Source: Longibaculum muris
Lineage (GTDB): Bacteria > Bacillota_I > Bacilli_A > Erysipelotrichales > Coprobacillaceae
DNA: 62,709 nucleotides
Direction of reading: 5' to 3'
Assembly (NCBI RefSeq): GCF_004343035.1
Contig: NZ_SMCQ01000017.1
Coordinates: forward strand, 1 to 62,709
Part shown: positions 18,169 to 26,494 of the stretch, in pieces
Layout of the letters: the number at the start of each line of letters is the position of its first letter
Numbering within the stretch: the stretch's first letter is position 1
The notes under the pieces: model-generated
The model's input: the letters and a program-made list of their open reading frames with translations, nothing else
Told to the model about the DNA's origin: nothing
Database searches by the model: none
Position numbers and translations under genes: made by a program

Positions 18169-19488
18169 ATGTATGAAAAAATTAAAGAGCTTTCTACTCT
18201 CTATTATCCAGATACAGTAAAAATGCGTAGAGACCTACACAAATATGCTGAAAGAGGTTGGTTAGAATTAAGAACAGCTTGTATAATAGCAAGTGAATTA
18301 GAAAGATTGGGATATCAGGTTTTAGCAGGTGAGGATATTATGAATAAAGAAGCTAGAATGGGAGTTCCACCTGAAACCATTTTACATTTAAATTATCGTC
18401 GTGCTCAAAAAGAAGGAGCTAATCCAAAATATCTTGAAAAAGTAAAAATGGGAATGAGTGGCGTTGCCGGGGTTTTGAAAAATGGAGATGGTCCAACAAT
18501 TGCATTAAGATTTGATATTGATGCTTTGGGATTGATTGAAGAAAATTCATTATCTCATTTTCCTTATAAAAATGGGTTTTCATCTGTTCATTTAGGGGCA
18601 ATGCATGCTTGTGGTCATGATGGACATACTGCGATTGGCCTTACAACAGCAAGAATCCTGATGGATATTAAAGAAAATATTCATGGTACTATTAAACTGA
18701 TCTTTCAACCTGCTGAAGAAGGTGTAAGAGGGGCAAAATGTATTGCTGAGAGTGGTTTTTTAGATGATGTTGATTATATATTGGCAGCTCATATTATGCC
18801 ACAGAATAGTCAAAAGTATGATTTGTATTTTGGGATGAATGATTCCTTTGCAACAACTAAGTTAGATGTTATTTATCATGGGGTATCAACACATGCGGCT
18901 GAATCGCCACAGTTTGGTAAAAATGCTTTGCTTTCAGCGGCTAATTGTATTATCAATCTCCATTCCATTCCTCGTAACAGTGATGGTTGTACCCGCGTCA
19001 ATGTTGGAACTGTTCATGCAGGGACAGGACGAAATGTTGTTCCTGAAACAGCCAAATTAGAGATTGAAGTACGTGGGGTTACGAGTGAATTAAATCGATA
19101 TATGGAAATTTATGCTCGCGATATTATTCAGGCTTCAGCACTTATGCATGATACTGTTGTTGAGGTTGAGGAAAAAGGAAAAGCTTATGCATTAAATTGT
19201 GATGAGGAATTTATGAATCAGATTAGACAGCTTTGTGAAGAATATTTATCTGATTTAAAGCTACCTAAAAAAAATCTTAGTCCACTTGGAGGAAGTGATG
19301 ATTTTTCTTATATGATGGAAAGAGTTCAAGCTCATGGAGGTAAAGCCACTTATATGAAATTGTTGACACCTATGGTATCTTCACCACATAATGATTCTTT
19401 TGATTTTAATGAAAAAGTTCTAGAAAAAGGTCCTAGAATCTTTGCTAGTATTGTTTATGGTTTACAAAAAGAAAAAGATAATTTGTGA
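18169..19488 (+). CDS. M20-family amidohydrolase (IAA-amino acid/AbgB-like)
   Basis: 439 residues, somewhat longer than the usual 380-400 because of an extended N-terminal region. The metal-binding motif HACGHDGHTA and PAEEG are intact, and a late His lies in SSPHNDSFDF. Family members hydrolyse N-acyl amino acids, aminobenzoyl-glutamate or hippurate-like amides in the cytoplasm. The dimerisation (lid) domain covers about residues 220-330. It is transcribed alone, from a promoter 20 nt upstream, and ends in a bidirectional terminator shared with the helicase gene. The substrate is not assigned. Confidence 0.85.
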   Translation: MYEKIKELSTLYYPDTVKMRRDLHKYAERGWLELRTACIIASELERLGYQVLAGEDIMNKEARMGVPPETILHLNYRRAQKEGANPKYLEKVKMGMSGVAGVLKNGDGPTIALRFDIDALGLIEENSLSHFPYKNGFSSVHLGAMHACGHDGHTAIGLTTARILMDIKENIHGTIKLIFQPAEEGVRGAKCIAESGFLDDVDYILAAHIMPQNSQKYDLYFGMNDSFATTKLDVIYHGVSTHAAESPQFGKNALLSAANCIINLHSIPRNSDGCTRVNVGTVHAGTGRNVVPETAKLEIEVRGVTSELNRYMEIYARDIIQASALMHDTVVEVEEKGKAYALNCDEEFMNQIRQLCEEYLSDLKLPKKNLSPLGGSDDFSYMMERVQAHGGKATYMKLLTPMVSSPHNDSFDFNEKVLEKGPRIFASIVYGLQKEKDNL

Positions 19489-19498
19489 TTATCTTTTT
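19472..19498. terminator. Bidirectional terminator between the M20 and helicase genes
   Basis: AAAAAGATAAT, 5-nt loop, ATTATCTTTTT. It overlaps or abuts the stop codons of both convergent genes, and each strand reads into a T-run. Confidence 0.9.
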
Positions 19499-20715
19499 TT
19501 ATTTTGACGATAATTTCGTCTATTGGGTTTATGTTTAGGTTTTGATTTTGTTTCTTTTTTTACTGGTTCACTTAAATCTTTCATTGGATAATAAGGATTA
19601 TCAACAACTGGGATTTCTTGCTTAATAAATTTTTCAATCGCTTTTAAATCAGCTTTTTCATCATAACAACAAAATGTAATCGCACTTCCTTGTGCTCCAG
19701 CTCTCGCCGTTCTTCCAATCCTATGTACATAGCTCTCACTTTCATGTGGAACATCAAAATTAATGACATGAGTTAATTCATCAATATCAATCCCTCTTGC
19801 TGCAATATCCGTTGCCACCAAGATACGTGCTTTATCATTTTTAAAATTATTTAAGGCACGAACTCTAGCATTTTGAGATTTCCCACCATGAATTGTTTCA
19901 GCTGTAATCTTAGCACGATTTAATTTCTTACATAAAGTATCTGCATTTCTTTGAGTTCTTACAAAAACAATCGCATTATAAATTTCATTGCCTTCTAATA
20001 ATTTTAATAACAGTTTTGCTTTATTCACTTTATCTACATAATATAAAGATTGATTAATCTTTTCTACAGTCACATTCCCTGAACTGACCATAACTTTTTT
20101 TGGATTAACTAAAATTTCATCAACCAAATGTTTAATCTCATTTGGTAAAGTTGCACTAAACATCATTGTTTGTTTTTGTCTAGGAAGCAACTTAATAATC
20201 TGTCTAATATCTCTAATAAATCCCATATCTAACATACGATCCGCTTCATCTAAAACAAAATATTCAATATGACTCAAATCTAACAACCCTTGTTTATGTA
20301 AATCTTTCAAACGACCTGGTGTTGCAACTAAAATATCAATCCCTCGATTAATCTTTGTCACTTGCTGAGATTGTCCTACACCACCAAAAATAACTGTTGA
20401 CTTTAAATTAACAAAAGATCTAAATGCTTGAAATGTTTCATCTATTTGAATAGCTAGTTCTCTTGTTGGCGCTAAAATAAGAGCTTTGATTGTACGGGGA
20501 TATTTATCTGCTTCATCTCTTAAATATAACTTTTGTAAAATAGGTAATGCAAAAGCAGCTGTTTTTCCAGTTCCCGTTTTTGCGCATCCAAATAAATCAT
20601 GTCCTTCTAATAAAACTGGAATCGCTTGTTGTTGTATTGGGGATGCTTCTTTATAATTCATTTGATTGACAGCTTCAATCAAAGGTTCTATTAATTCTAA
20701 TTCATTAAATTTCAT
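19489..20715 (-). CDS. DEAD-box ATP-dependent RNA helicase (RhlE/CshA type)
   Basis: About 408 residues. The family motifs appear in order: a Q motif (SPIQQQAIP), motif I GCAKTGTGKT, PTRELAIQ, GGVGQ, TPGRL, DEAD, SAT, then in the second RecA domain FVRTQ, DIAARGID and HRIGRTARAG. The last 30 residues are strongly basic, as in RNA-binding tails of RhlE-type helicases. It would unwind RNA in ribosome assembly or mRNA turnover. The ATG at 20715 has AGAGGA 5 nt upstream; an in-frame ATG at 20757 has no ribosome site. Confidence 0.95.
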   Translation of the reverse strand: MKFNELELIEPLIEAVNQMNYKEASPIQQQAIPVLLEGHDLFGCAKTGTGKTAAFALPILQKLYLRDEADKYPRTIKALILAPTRELAIQIDETFQAFRSFVNLKSTVIFGGVGQSQQVTKINRGIDILVATPGRLKDLHKQGLLDLSHIEYFVLDEADRMLDMGFIRDIRQIIKLLPRQKQTMMFSATLPNEIKHLVDEILVNPKKVMVSSGNVTVEKINQSLYYVDKVNKAKLLLKLLEGNEIYNAIVFVRTQRNADTLCKKLNRAKITAETIHGGKSQNARVRALNNFKNDKARILVATDIAARGIDIDELTHVINFDVPHESESYVHRIGRTARAGAQGSAITFCCYDEKADLKAIEKFIKQEIPVVDNPYYPMKDLSEPVKKETKSKPKHKPNRRNYRQNKKR

Positions 20716-20794
20716 TAAGGTCCTCTTTTCTTTTCTATTCGCCTCAGTATAACACATATTTCAGTAGAAACCTAATAAAATAATTGGGATCATT

Positions 20795-21589
20795 CTAACA
20801 ACAATCCCAATTATATAAAACTCTACTAAAATCTAATTTTCTCAAATCTTCTAAAGTCATAAAGAAATTCGCAACACCACAATCTCCCCACATAATCTCT
20901 TGATCATCAATATTATCTGAATCTATTTGTAATAGTAACACTTGATAATCTTCCATTTCTCCCTCACGTGGATCAAACTGTGTAAAGAAAGGATATCCTC
21001 CTATTCTATGACCACTATTATTGAGTTGGTCATAAATAATATCTATATCTTGATCTTCTAAATCTTGAAAAGTTTCAATTAAATCATCTGGATAACATTC
21101 ATTCCATAGTTTTGTAAATACACTATCAAATTGATAATCTGAAGGTGATAATGCTTGTTTTGTTAATTGAAAATCCAATCCAAATTCATTAGATATAGGA
21201 AAATAAAAATCTTCATTTGTTGTAATTTGATATTTACTTAAAATATCAACTTGCGTAATTGTTTCATCAATATGAGAATAATAGATAACTTCATAATCAT
21301 CTGGTAATCCAACGATATCATTATCTAATGCCCAAAATTGTAACATTCCTTCTCTTGGTAAGCCTAGTTGATTTTTAGGTAAATCATCCATACGTATTTG
21401 TGCCAACAAACGATATTGTTCGTCTTTATCATTTGTAGGAACATTTTGATTTTTTGGTATATAAGGTATACCACCAAACTTACTATCTGTAATTCTTAAT
21501 TGATTTGTATTTATATTAATAGAAATTGTTTCTCTTTCTGTTTTCTCTTGAAATACATTAAGAAACTCTTTTATCTTTTCTTGACTCAT
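20795..21589 (-). CDS. DUF1963 (YwqG-like) protein
   Basis: 264 residues, a soluble acidic protein. FGGIPYIPKN near the start, MLQFWALDND, and RIGGYPFFTQFDPRE followed by LLLQIDSD and MWGDCGVANFFM are characteristic of DUF1963/YwqG. The biochemical function of the family is not established. AGGGG precedes the ATG. It follows sepF on the same strand but with its own 25-nt gap, so it may be co-transcribed with yggS-sepF. Confidence 0.85.
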   Translation of the reverse strand: MSQEKIKEFLNVFQEKTERETISININTNQLRITDSKFGGIPYIPKNQNVPTNDKDEQYRLLAQIRMDDLPKNQLGLPREGMLQFWALDNDIVGLPDDYEVIYYSHIDETITQVDILSKYQITTNEDFYFPISNEFGLDFQLTKQALSPSDYQFDSVFTKLWNECYPDDLIETFQDLEDQDIDIIYDQLNNSGHRIGGYPFFTQFDPREGEMEDYQVLLLQIDSDNIDDQEIMWGDCGVANFFMTLEDLRKLDFSRVLYNWDCC

Positions 21590-21614
21590 ATATTATCCCC
21601 TATCTCTACTATAT

Positions 21615-21857
21615 TTAAAGATTTTCATCAGGTATTTCAACTTCTGCTTTAGGAACACAAAGATATGTAAAACTATTAATTTGTTGAATCTGTCCACCAA
21701 TAATATAAAGACCACCACATAAAAAATCAATCACTCTTTGAGCTTCTGTTCTTTCAACATTTTCAATATCTAATATAACTCGATATCCTTCTTGAATTTG
21801 ATCTAAAACATCAACAGCTTCACTATAGCTTCTGACTTTATAGATAATCTCTTTCAT
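21615..21857 (-). CDS. sepF: Cell division protein SepF
   Basis: About 80 residues, reduced to the SepF core domain (DUF552): VRSYSEAVDVLDQIQEGYRVILDI, then the FLCGGLYIIGG turn and a beta-strand TYLCVPKAEV. The amphipathic membrane-binding helix and linker found at the N terminus of most SepF proteins are absent, so membrane tethering of FtsZ would need another protein. The ATG at 21857 has AGGAGG 9 nt upstream; the longer ORF to 21899 lies inside yggS. The neighbour is yggS, as in many Firmicute division clusters. Confidence 0.85.
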   Translation of the reverse strand: MKEIIYKVRSYSEAVDVLDQIQEGYRVILDIENVERTEAQRVIDFLCGGLYIIGGQIQQINSFTYLCVPKAEVEIPDENL

Positions 21858-21858
21858 C

Positions 21859-22509
21859 TTATTCATCCTCCTGAAACAATGCTCTACCAATTCTAACAAT
21901 TGTCGCTCCTTCTTCTAAAGCAACTTTATAATCTTGTGACATTCCCATTGATAATTCATTTAATGGATATTGTGGATAAGCATTCTTTAATCTATCTAAT
22001 AATTGTTTTGTCTTTTGAAAATAAATACGCGTATCTTCTACTTCAATATTTGGTGCCATCATCATTAATCCATCAACAATTAAATGCGAACAATTCTTCA
22101 AATACGCCATAACATTATCCATATCATCTTCATCAAATCCATGCTTACTTTCTTCCCTAGCAATATTCACTTGTAATAAAATATGTACCTCAATATCCCT
22201 TTTACTTGCTTGTTTCTCTAATTCATCAAGCAAACCATAATCATTAACAGAATGAATCAAATCAACTTTATCAATAATATATTTAACCTTATTCTTTTGT
22301 AAAGTCCCAATAAAATGCCAATGCCCCTGTCCATGATACTTTTCATATTTATCCATAAATGCTTGAACTCTATTTTCACCAAAATAAAAACAACCACATT
22401 TTTCTAATTCTTCTATTTCCTTTTCATCAACATATTTAGTTGCTGCTACTAATTTAGCAGGTGATACATCTTTTAATATTTCTTTTACTGCTTGTTGATT
22501 TACTTTCAT
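21859..22509 (-). CDS. yggS: YggS-family pyridoxal phosphate homeostasis protein
   Basis: 216 residues, usual length. The fold-III barrel signature is visible: LVAATKYVD with the PLP-binding Lys, FGENRVQAF, HFIGTLQKNK, LQVNIARE, LSMGMSQDYKVALEEGATIVRIG. It binds PLP without known catalysis and maintains B6 and amino-acid homeostasis. It lies directly upstream of sepF (1-nt gap after start correction), so the two form an operon. Confidence 0.95.
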   Translation of the reverse strand: MKVNQQAVKEILKDVSPAKLVAATKYVDEKEIEELEKCGCFYFGENRVQAFMDKYEKYHGQGHWHFIGTLQKNKVKYIIDKVDLIHSVNDYGLLDELEKQASKRDIEVHILLQVNIAREESKHGFDEDDMDNVMAYLKNCSHLIVDGLMMMAPNIEVEDTRIYFQKTKQLLDRLKNAYPQYPLNELSMGMSQDYKVALEEGATIVRIGRALFQEDE

Positions 22510-22622
22510 GTCTTTTCACCTCTAAAGATATTATATATCTTTTTTATAATTTTACTATACTTAATCTCAAAATGTTCACATAGATATGTTACAATAGAAA
22601 CCATAGAAAGGATGATTCAGAT

Positions 22623-23579
22623 ATGAATGATTTACTTGAAAGATATTTAGGTGCAGTTTGTTCGTATTTTCTAGGCTTTAAGAAAAAAAGAGTCTATGAT
22701 GATTTAAAATATCATATACAATCATCAGTACATCAATATGATGACTTAGAAGATTTACTTGTTAACTATGGTCATCCTAGAAGTATTGCATTAAGCTATG
22801 GCTATAGACCTATTATCCAGCATATCTTTAATCCTAAAGTCGTCAGTATTATTGAAAGAATTGTCTTATTAATTTCTGGTATTTATCTATTCTTTTCTAC
22901 ACTTTTTTATCTTGAACAATTTAACTGCTTACCTTTTCAAGATTCACATCAAGTCATCGCTACTTTAAATACATCTAATATTATTGCTTTATTACTATCA
23001 CATCCATTTCTAGTTATGATAAGTATTGCTGTGATTGCTATTATATCACTCATATTAGCAGATCAAAAATATAAAGTCTCTCAAGAAATAGATCCTCTAT
23101 GGTCTTTACAAAAACTCTATGACTTACCACATCAATCACATTATCCTAGTCATGTTGCTGAAACAATCTTTATGATTATCTTCACAATATTCTTTATCTT
23201 TTATTCTATTTTCTTTTCAAGAGATATCATTATACAAATTCAACATGAATCCTATCAAATGATACATTTAATGACTTATTTCTTTCAACCATTCATTATG
23301 ATAATCTTTGTAGATTATATCATTGATATAACTAAAAAAATATATACTAAAAAATATCTAAAATACAGTACACTCATTAACTTATTTACTTTAATTTCAC
23401 TAACAATCTTTGTTGTTAATTCAGGATTCCTACATGATTACCTATTACCATTAAATATCAATATCAATTACACATTTGTTAATTTCTTTATCATAGGAGC
23501 CTTAATCATGATTTATACAATTTCATTATATAAACTCTTAAGAAACCTTAAATCATATCGTTCCTTATTTAGAAGCTAA
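22623..23579 (+). CDS. Polytopic membrane protein with HAAS-like N-terminal region
   Basis: 318 residues. The first 70 (YLGAVCSYFLGFKKKRVYDD, then LVNYGHPRSIALSYGYRP) resemble the HAAS/permease-prefix region of DUF1700-type proteins. Six or so hydrophobic segments follow at about 80-100, 120-142, 185-205, 220-240, 255-275 and 290-310. There is no catalytic motif I recognise. It is monocistronic on the plus strand between yggS and sipW. The function is unknown. Confidence 0.7.
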   Translation: MNDLLERYLGAVCSYFLGFKKKRVYDDLKYHIQSSVHQYDDLEDLLVNYGHPRSIALSYGYRPIIQHIFNPKVVSIIERIVLLISGIYLFFSTLFYLEQFNCLPFQDSHQVIATLNTSNIIALLLSHPFLVMISIAVIAIISLILADQKYKVSQEIDPLWSLQKLYDLPHQSHYPSHVAETIFMIIFTIFFIFYSIFFSRDIIIQIQHESYQMIHLMTYFFQPFIMIIFVDYIIDITKKIYTKKYLKYSTLINLFTLISLTIFVVNSGFLHDYLLPLNININYTFVNFFIIGALIMIYTISLYKLLRNLKSYRSLFRS

Positions 23580-23606
23580 AGGGTATTGCATCACGCAGTA
23601 CCCTTT
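23578..23606. terminator. Hairpin between convergent membrane-protein and sipW genes
   Basis: A 12-bp stem with one mismatch (AAAGGGTA-TGC arms, 5-nt loop) spans both stop codons. No strong T-run follows on either side, so termination efficiency is uncertain. Confidence 0.5.
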
Positions 23607-24127
23607 ACTAATTTCTCTTTTTCTTCCCATCTTTGTTGAATTAACCTATTAACTAAATATATAACAAGTAACTCACCATATAAAATAAACCCAAACGTAC
23701 TCTTTAAAAACAAAAACACTTTCCCTAAAAACGGAATATGATAAACATAAGTCCCTAAAATATCACTTCTCTTAGTTTCATAATTATCATAAAAATCTTT
23801 CCCCTCAGCCTGTGTCCTATAATAAAGATTCCCATCATTACCTATTTGTGTTTCTCTAAAATAATGTGTCAACAAAATGTCATCCCCAAAACGATTCGCT
23901 TGAAATGTTACAATCGTATTAGGTGCTATTTCTACATCTTCAGGTATCAACTTTGTTAAAACCAAAGAAAATGTAGGAATTGTTGGTTCCATACTATCCG
24001 TCATAACTGTGTATAAACGATATCCAGTTATCTTGGCAACCTTATCAGGAAAGTAAACAATTGTCACAAGACAAAAGATAAACTCTATCATAAATATTGT
24101 AGATATAAATCTCTTAATACTTCTCAT
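23591..24127 (-). CDS. sipW: SipW-type (ER-type) signal peptidase I
   Basis: 178 residues with membrane segments at about 10-27 and 138-160. The nucleophile is Ser45 in MTDSMEPTI. The position that is Lys in ordinary bacterial signal peptidases is His88 (LLTHYFRE), which defines the archaeal/eukaryotic-like SipW class. SipW processes TasA/CalY-type matrix proteins in Bacillus. The gene immediately upstream encodes such a candidate substrate, and the pair is separated by a terminator. AAAGGAG lies 9 nt before the ATG. Confidence 0.9.
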   Translation of the reverse strand: MRSIKRFISTIFMIEFIFCLVTIVYFPDKVAKITGYRLYTVMTDSMEPTIPTFSLVLTKLIPEDVEIAPNTIVTFQANRFGDDILLTHYFRETQIGNDGNLYYRTQAEGKDFYDNYETKRSDILGTYVYHIPFLGKVFLFLKSTFGFILYGELLVIYLVNRLIQQRWEEKEKLVKGTA

Positions 24128-24155
24128 TGTTTACTCTCCTTTCTTTGTTGACAAA

Positions 24156-24177
24156 AAAACCGTCTTAAGACGGTTTT
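24156..24177 (-). terminator. Terminator between the TasA-like gene and sipW
   Basis: AAAACCGTC...GACGGTTTT with a TTAA loop and a following T-run on the minus strand. Partial read-through would give much substrate and little peptidase. Confidence 0.85.
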
Positions 24178-24181
24178 AAAA

Positions 24182-24676
24182 CTATTGAATTTTAGCCATT
24201 ACATCAACCGATAAATCTTTACCTGCATGATTATCATCTTTAGGTGTTAACTCTATCGTATATTTATTTTCCTTTTCAACTGAAGAATCTGTTGCTGTTA
24301 CTCCAGTTTGTGTAACGCCTTCATTTCCAGTAGCTCCTTTAATAGAAATTGTAAAATCATTTGCTAAATCAATTTTTTCTGTATCATCCTTTTCATATAC
24401 TTTAACATTTGTAATCTCCAATGAAGTTATTGCCTTTGTAGTTACATCATTAACTTCAAATGTAACATCACTTGAATAAGTAGGAGCATCTGTACTTAAT
24501 GTGTTATCTGCTGTTGTATATGTTACAGGATTTGCTGAAGAAAGTTTAACAGGACTTGCAAGACTAAGTGTTCCTGTATTAGTTGCATCTAATTGATCCC
24601 AAACTGCAAATGTGAAAGCTGATGTTCCTACAACGGCGATTGCTGTTGCTAATGAAAGTATTGTACTCTTTTTCAT
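24182..24676 (-). CDS. TasA/camelysin-like protein with SipW-dependent signal peptide
   Basis: 164 residues. The signal peptide (MKKSTILSLATAIAVVGTSA) is followed by FTFAVWDQLDATNTGTLSLA, the pattern found just after the cleavage site of SipW-processed proteins (TasA, CalY). The mature part of about 140 residues is acidic, Thr/Asp-rich and beta-strand-like, with no Cys. It is shorter than TasA (about 260) and camelysin (about 197). It could assemble into a surface or matrix fibre, but that is inference. The ribosome site is strong (GGAGG 9 nt before ATG), and a terminator follows before sipW. Confidence 0.8.
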   Translation of the reverse strand: MKKSTILSLATAIAVVGTSAFTFAVWDQLDATNTGTLSLASPVKLSSANPVTYTTADNTLSTDAPTYSSDVTFEVNDVTTKAITSLEITNVKVYEKDDTEKIDLANDFTISIKGATGNEGVTQTGVTATDSSVEKENKYTIELTPKDDNHAGKDLSVDVMAKIQ

Positions 24677-24811
24677 AATATTTTTCCTCCTCTAAATTTT
24701 ATTATTATGTGGGTATTTACCGTCTTGTTTTTACACCTACATTGTATGACAAAATAGAGGGTTTGTATAATACTTATATATAGATACCTAGTTATGTGAT
24801 TTTATACATAG

Positions 24812-25729
24812 CTACATGTGTGAATAGTTATCATAAATGATATCTAAAAAGATTTTAGCTGCATTTGATAATACTGTTCTTTTTCTTTTTATAATAACAA
24901 AGCTTTTTGTTATGTGACAATTTTTGAATTGTAGGCTTTTAATATGAGAATGTTTTAATTCTTCGATTTGCCATTTGTTTCCTAACATAATTGCATTAGC
25001 ATGATTAATCATATTGATAATTGCATGGTAATTACTCATGGTAATGGTTGTTTTGAATTGTTTTAATGGGATATCATCTATGGTTAAGGAAAAGTTGAGT
25101 TCTGAAAAGAAATCATATGGTAAGTGGATAAGAGGAAAGTCTAATAAGTCTTTGACATCTATTTCTTCTTTGTGGGATAATGGATTGTTTTCATTGATAT
25201 GTACATAGAGTGGTCCTGTTCCTAGGATTTCTATTTCTATGTCTTTGATTTCTGCCATTTTTTTAAAGATAGTTAATTGGATATCATTAAGAATAGTTAT
25301 ACCTATTTCAGATTTCATATCAATAACATTTTGTAAGACTTCTTCAGCAGTTGTTTCTAAAAATTTTATTTCTGTTTCTGCACTATTTATTCGTTTATAG
25401 AAATTTAAGATAAGATCATCTCTTAAAAAGATAGAATCTACGGATATTGATAATTGACTATAGATTTGATCTTCATCTAGTTCTTTTATTCTTTCTAAGA
25501 CTTTGAATTGTTCTAAGATTGACTTTGAATAATAATATAATAGTTTCCCTGTAGGTGTTAAGGTTACGCCTCGATTATTTCTTTCTAATATCTGTTTTCC
25601 CATTTCTTCTTCTAAAGCATGTATAGAACGGCTTAGATTGGGCTGTGATATGTATAGTTTTTCTGCTGCTTTATTGATACTCCCACAATCAATAACTTCA
25701 ACAAATTGAAACAATTGCTCCTTCCTCAT
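24812..25729 (-). CDS. LysR-family transcriptional regulator
   Basis: About 305 residues, standard LTTR length. The N-terminal HTH (FVEVIDCGSINKAAEKLYIS, then LSRSIHALEEEMG) is followed by a periplasmic-binding-like effector domain (about 90-300). I start at the ATG at 25729 because the HTH begins immediately after it; an ATG at 25738 is also possible, and both share the AAGGAAAGG site. An ATG at 25825 lies in the terminator of the next gene. It lies upstream of the TasA-like gene on the same strand. The effector and targets are unknown. Confidence 0.9.
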   Translation of the reverse strand: MRKEQLFQFVEVIDCGSINKAAEKLYISQPNLSRSIHALEEEMGKQILERNNRGVTLTPTGKLLYYYSKSILEQFKVLERIKELDEDQIYSQLSISVDSIFLRDDLILNFYKRINSAETEIKFLETTAEEVLQNVIDMKSEIGITILNDIQLTIFKKMAEIKDIEIEILGTGPLYVHINENNPLSHKEEIDVKDLLDFPLIHLPYDFFSELNFSLTIDDIPLKQFKTTITMSNYHAIINMINHANAIMLGNKWQIEELKHSHIKSLQFKNCHITKSFVIIKRKRTVLSNAAKIFLDIIYDNYSHM

Positions 25730-25804
25730 ATATTTCATCCTTTCCTTATAATAATATTCTATCATATCGATTATATCTGACAAAACAAAATCGAATATTA
25801 CAAA

Positions 25805-25831
25805 AAAACAATGCCTTATTGACATTGTTTT
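25805..25831 (-). terminator. Terminator of the 196-residue hypothetical gene
   Basis: AAAACAATG, 9-nt loop, CATTGTTTT and a T-run on the minus strand. It separates this gene from the LysR gene. Confidence 0.8.
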
Positions 25832-26420
25832 AAATATTTCCTTCTTCTAATGCTCTAAAAAAGTCTTTAGCTTCATTATGGATATTAACTTTTTTTGTTT
25901 CTTCTACAACATACCATGTTAATTCATAATCTTGAATGATAATAGGAATTCTTTTTCCACATCTATATAAGAAATAATCTTCTTCTATCAATTGTTTTGC
26001 AACTTCACTTACAACTTGCAATAATTCATAATATCCAACTGGTCCTTTTCCAATATAACGCATTTTCTCATCATAACAATCAGGATCCTCATAACCAATA
26101 TTTTCTATTCCCTCTTGTCTATACCATTCAAATAAAACTTCCAACCCTTCATCATCTAATATTTCTGTTTCTTCCATTTCTAAAAAAGCAAAATTCCATC
26201 TTTCTTCACTATATAAACCAGTATCATCTCCACTATAATTTTCTCTAAAAAAAGTTTCATTATTCATAGAAATATTAAATACTGATACATTAGAATATTC
26301 CTTATATTCATATGCTTCATTTGAGTAAATAAAAAATGTAATAGAATAAGCATCACTTAAATCCCACTCATCCATTGTTTTCTTAACTTTCTGATACAAA
26401 TACTCCTTTAAATTAATCAT
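25830..26420 (-). CDS. Uncharacterised acidic cytosolic protein (DUF4303-like?)
   Basis: 196 residues, strongly acidic and Tyr-rich, without a signal peptide or membrane segment. The layout (short N-terminal helix, SITFFIYSNEAY strand, ERWNFAF, then a helical C-terminal half with GKGPVGYYELLQVVSEVAKQ) reminds me of DUF4303/SMI1-like small proteins that often serve as immunity partners. I cannot confirm this, and there is no toxin gene beside it. A good AAGGAG site precedes the ATG, and a terminator follows. Confidence 0.55.
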   Translation of the reverse strand: MINLKEYLYQKVKKTMDEWDLSDAYSITFFIYSNEAYEYKEYSNVSVFNISMNNETFFRENYSGDDTGLYSEERWNFAFLEMEETEILDDEGLEVLFEWYRQEGIENIGYEDPDCYDEKMRYIGKGPVGYYELLQVVSEVAKQLIEEDYFLYRCGKRIPIIIQDYELTWYVVEETKKVNIHNEAKDFFRALEEGNI

Positions 26421-26476
26421 TATATTGTCTCCTTTTTTTATATTTTACTATATATTTTATAAAATTGGAAAGAAAA

Positions 26477-26494
26477 AAGCTGCCTAAGCAGCTT
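26477..26494 (-). terminator. Terminator of metG
   Basis: AAGCTGC, 4-nt loop, GCAGCTT, then a T-run on the minus strand. It overlaps the stop codon. Confidence 0.9.
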
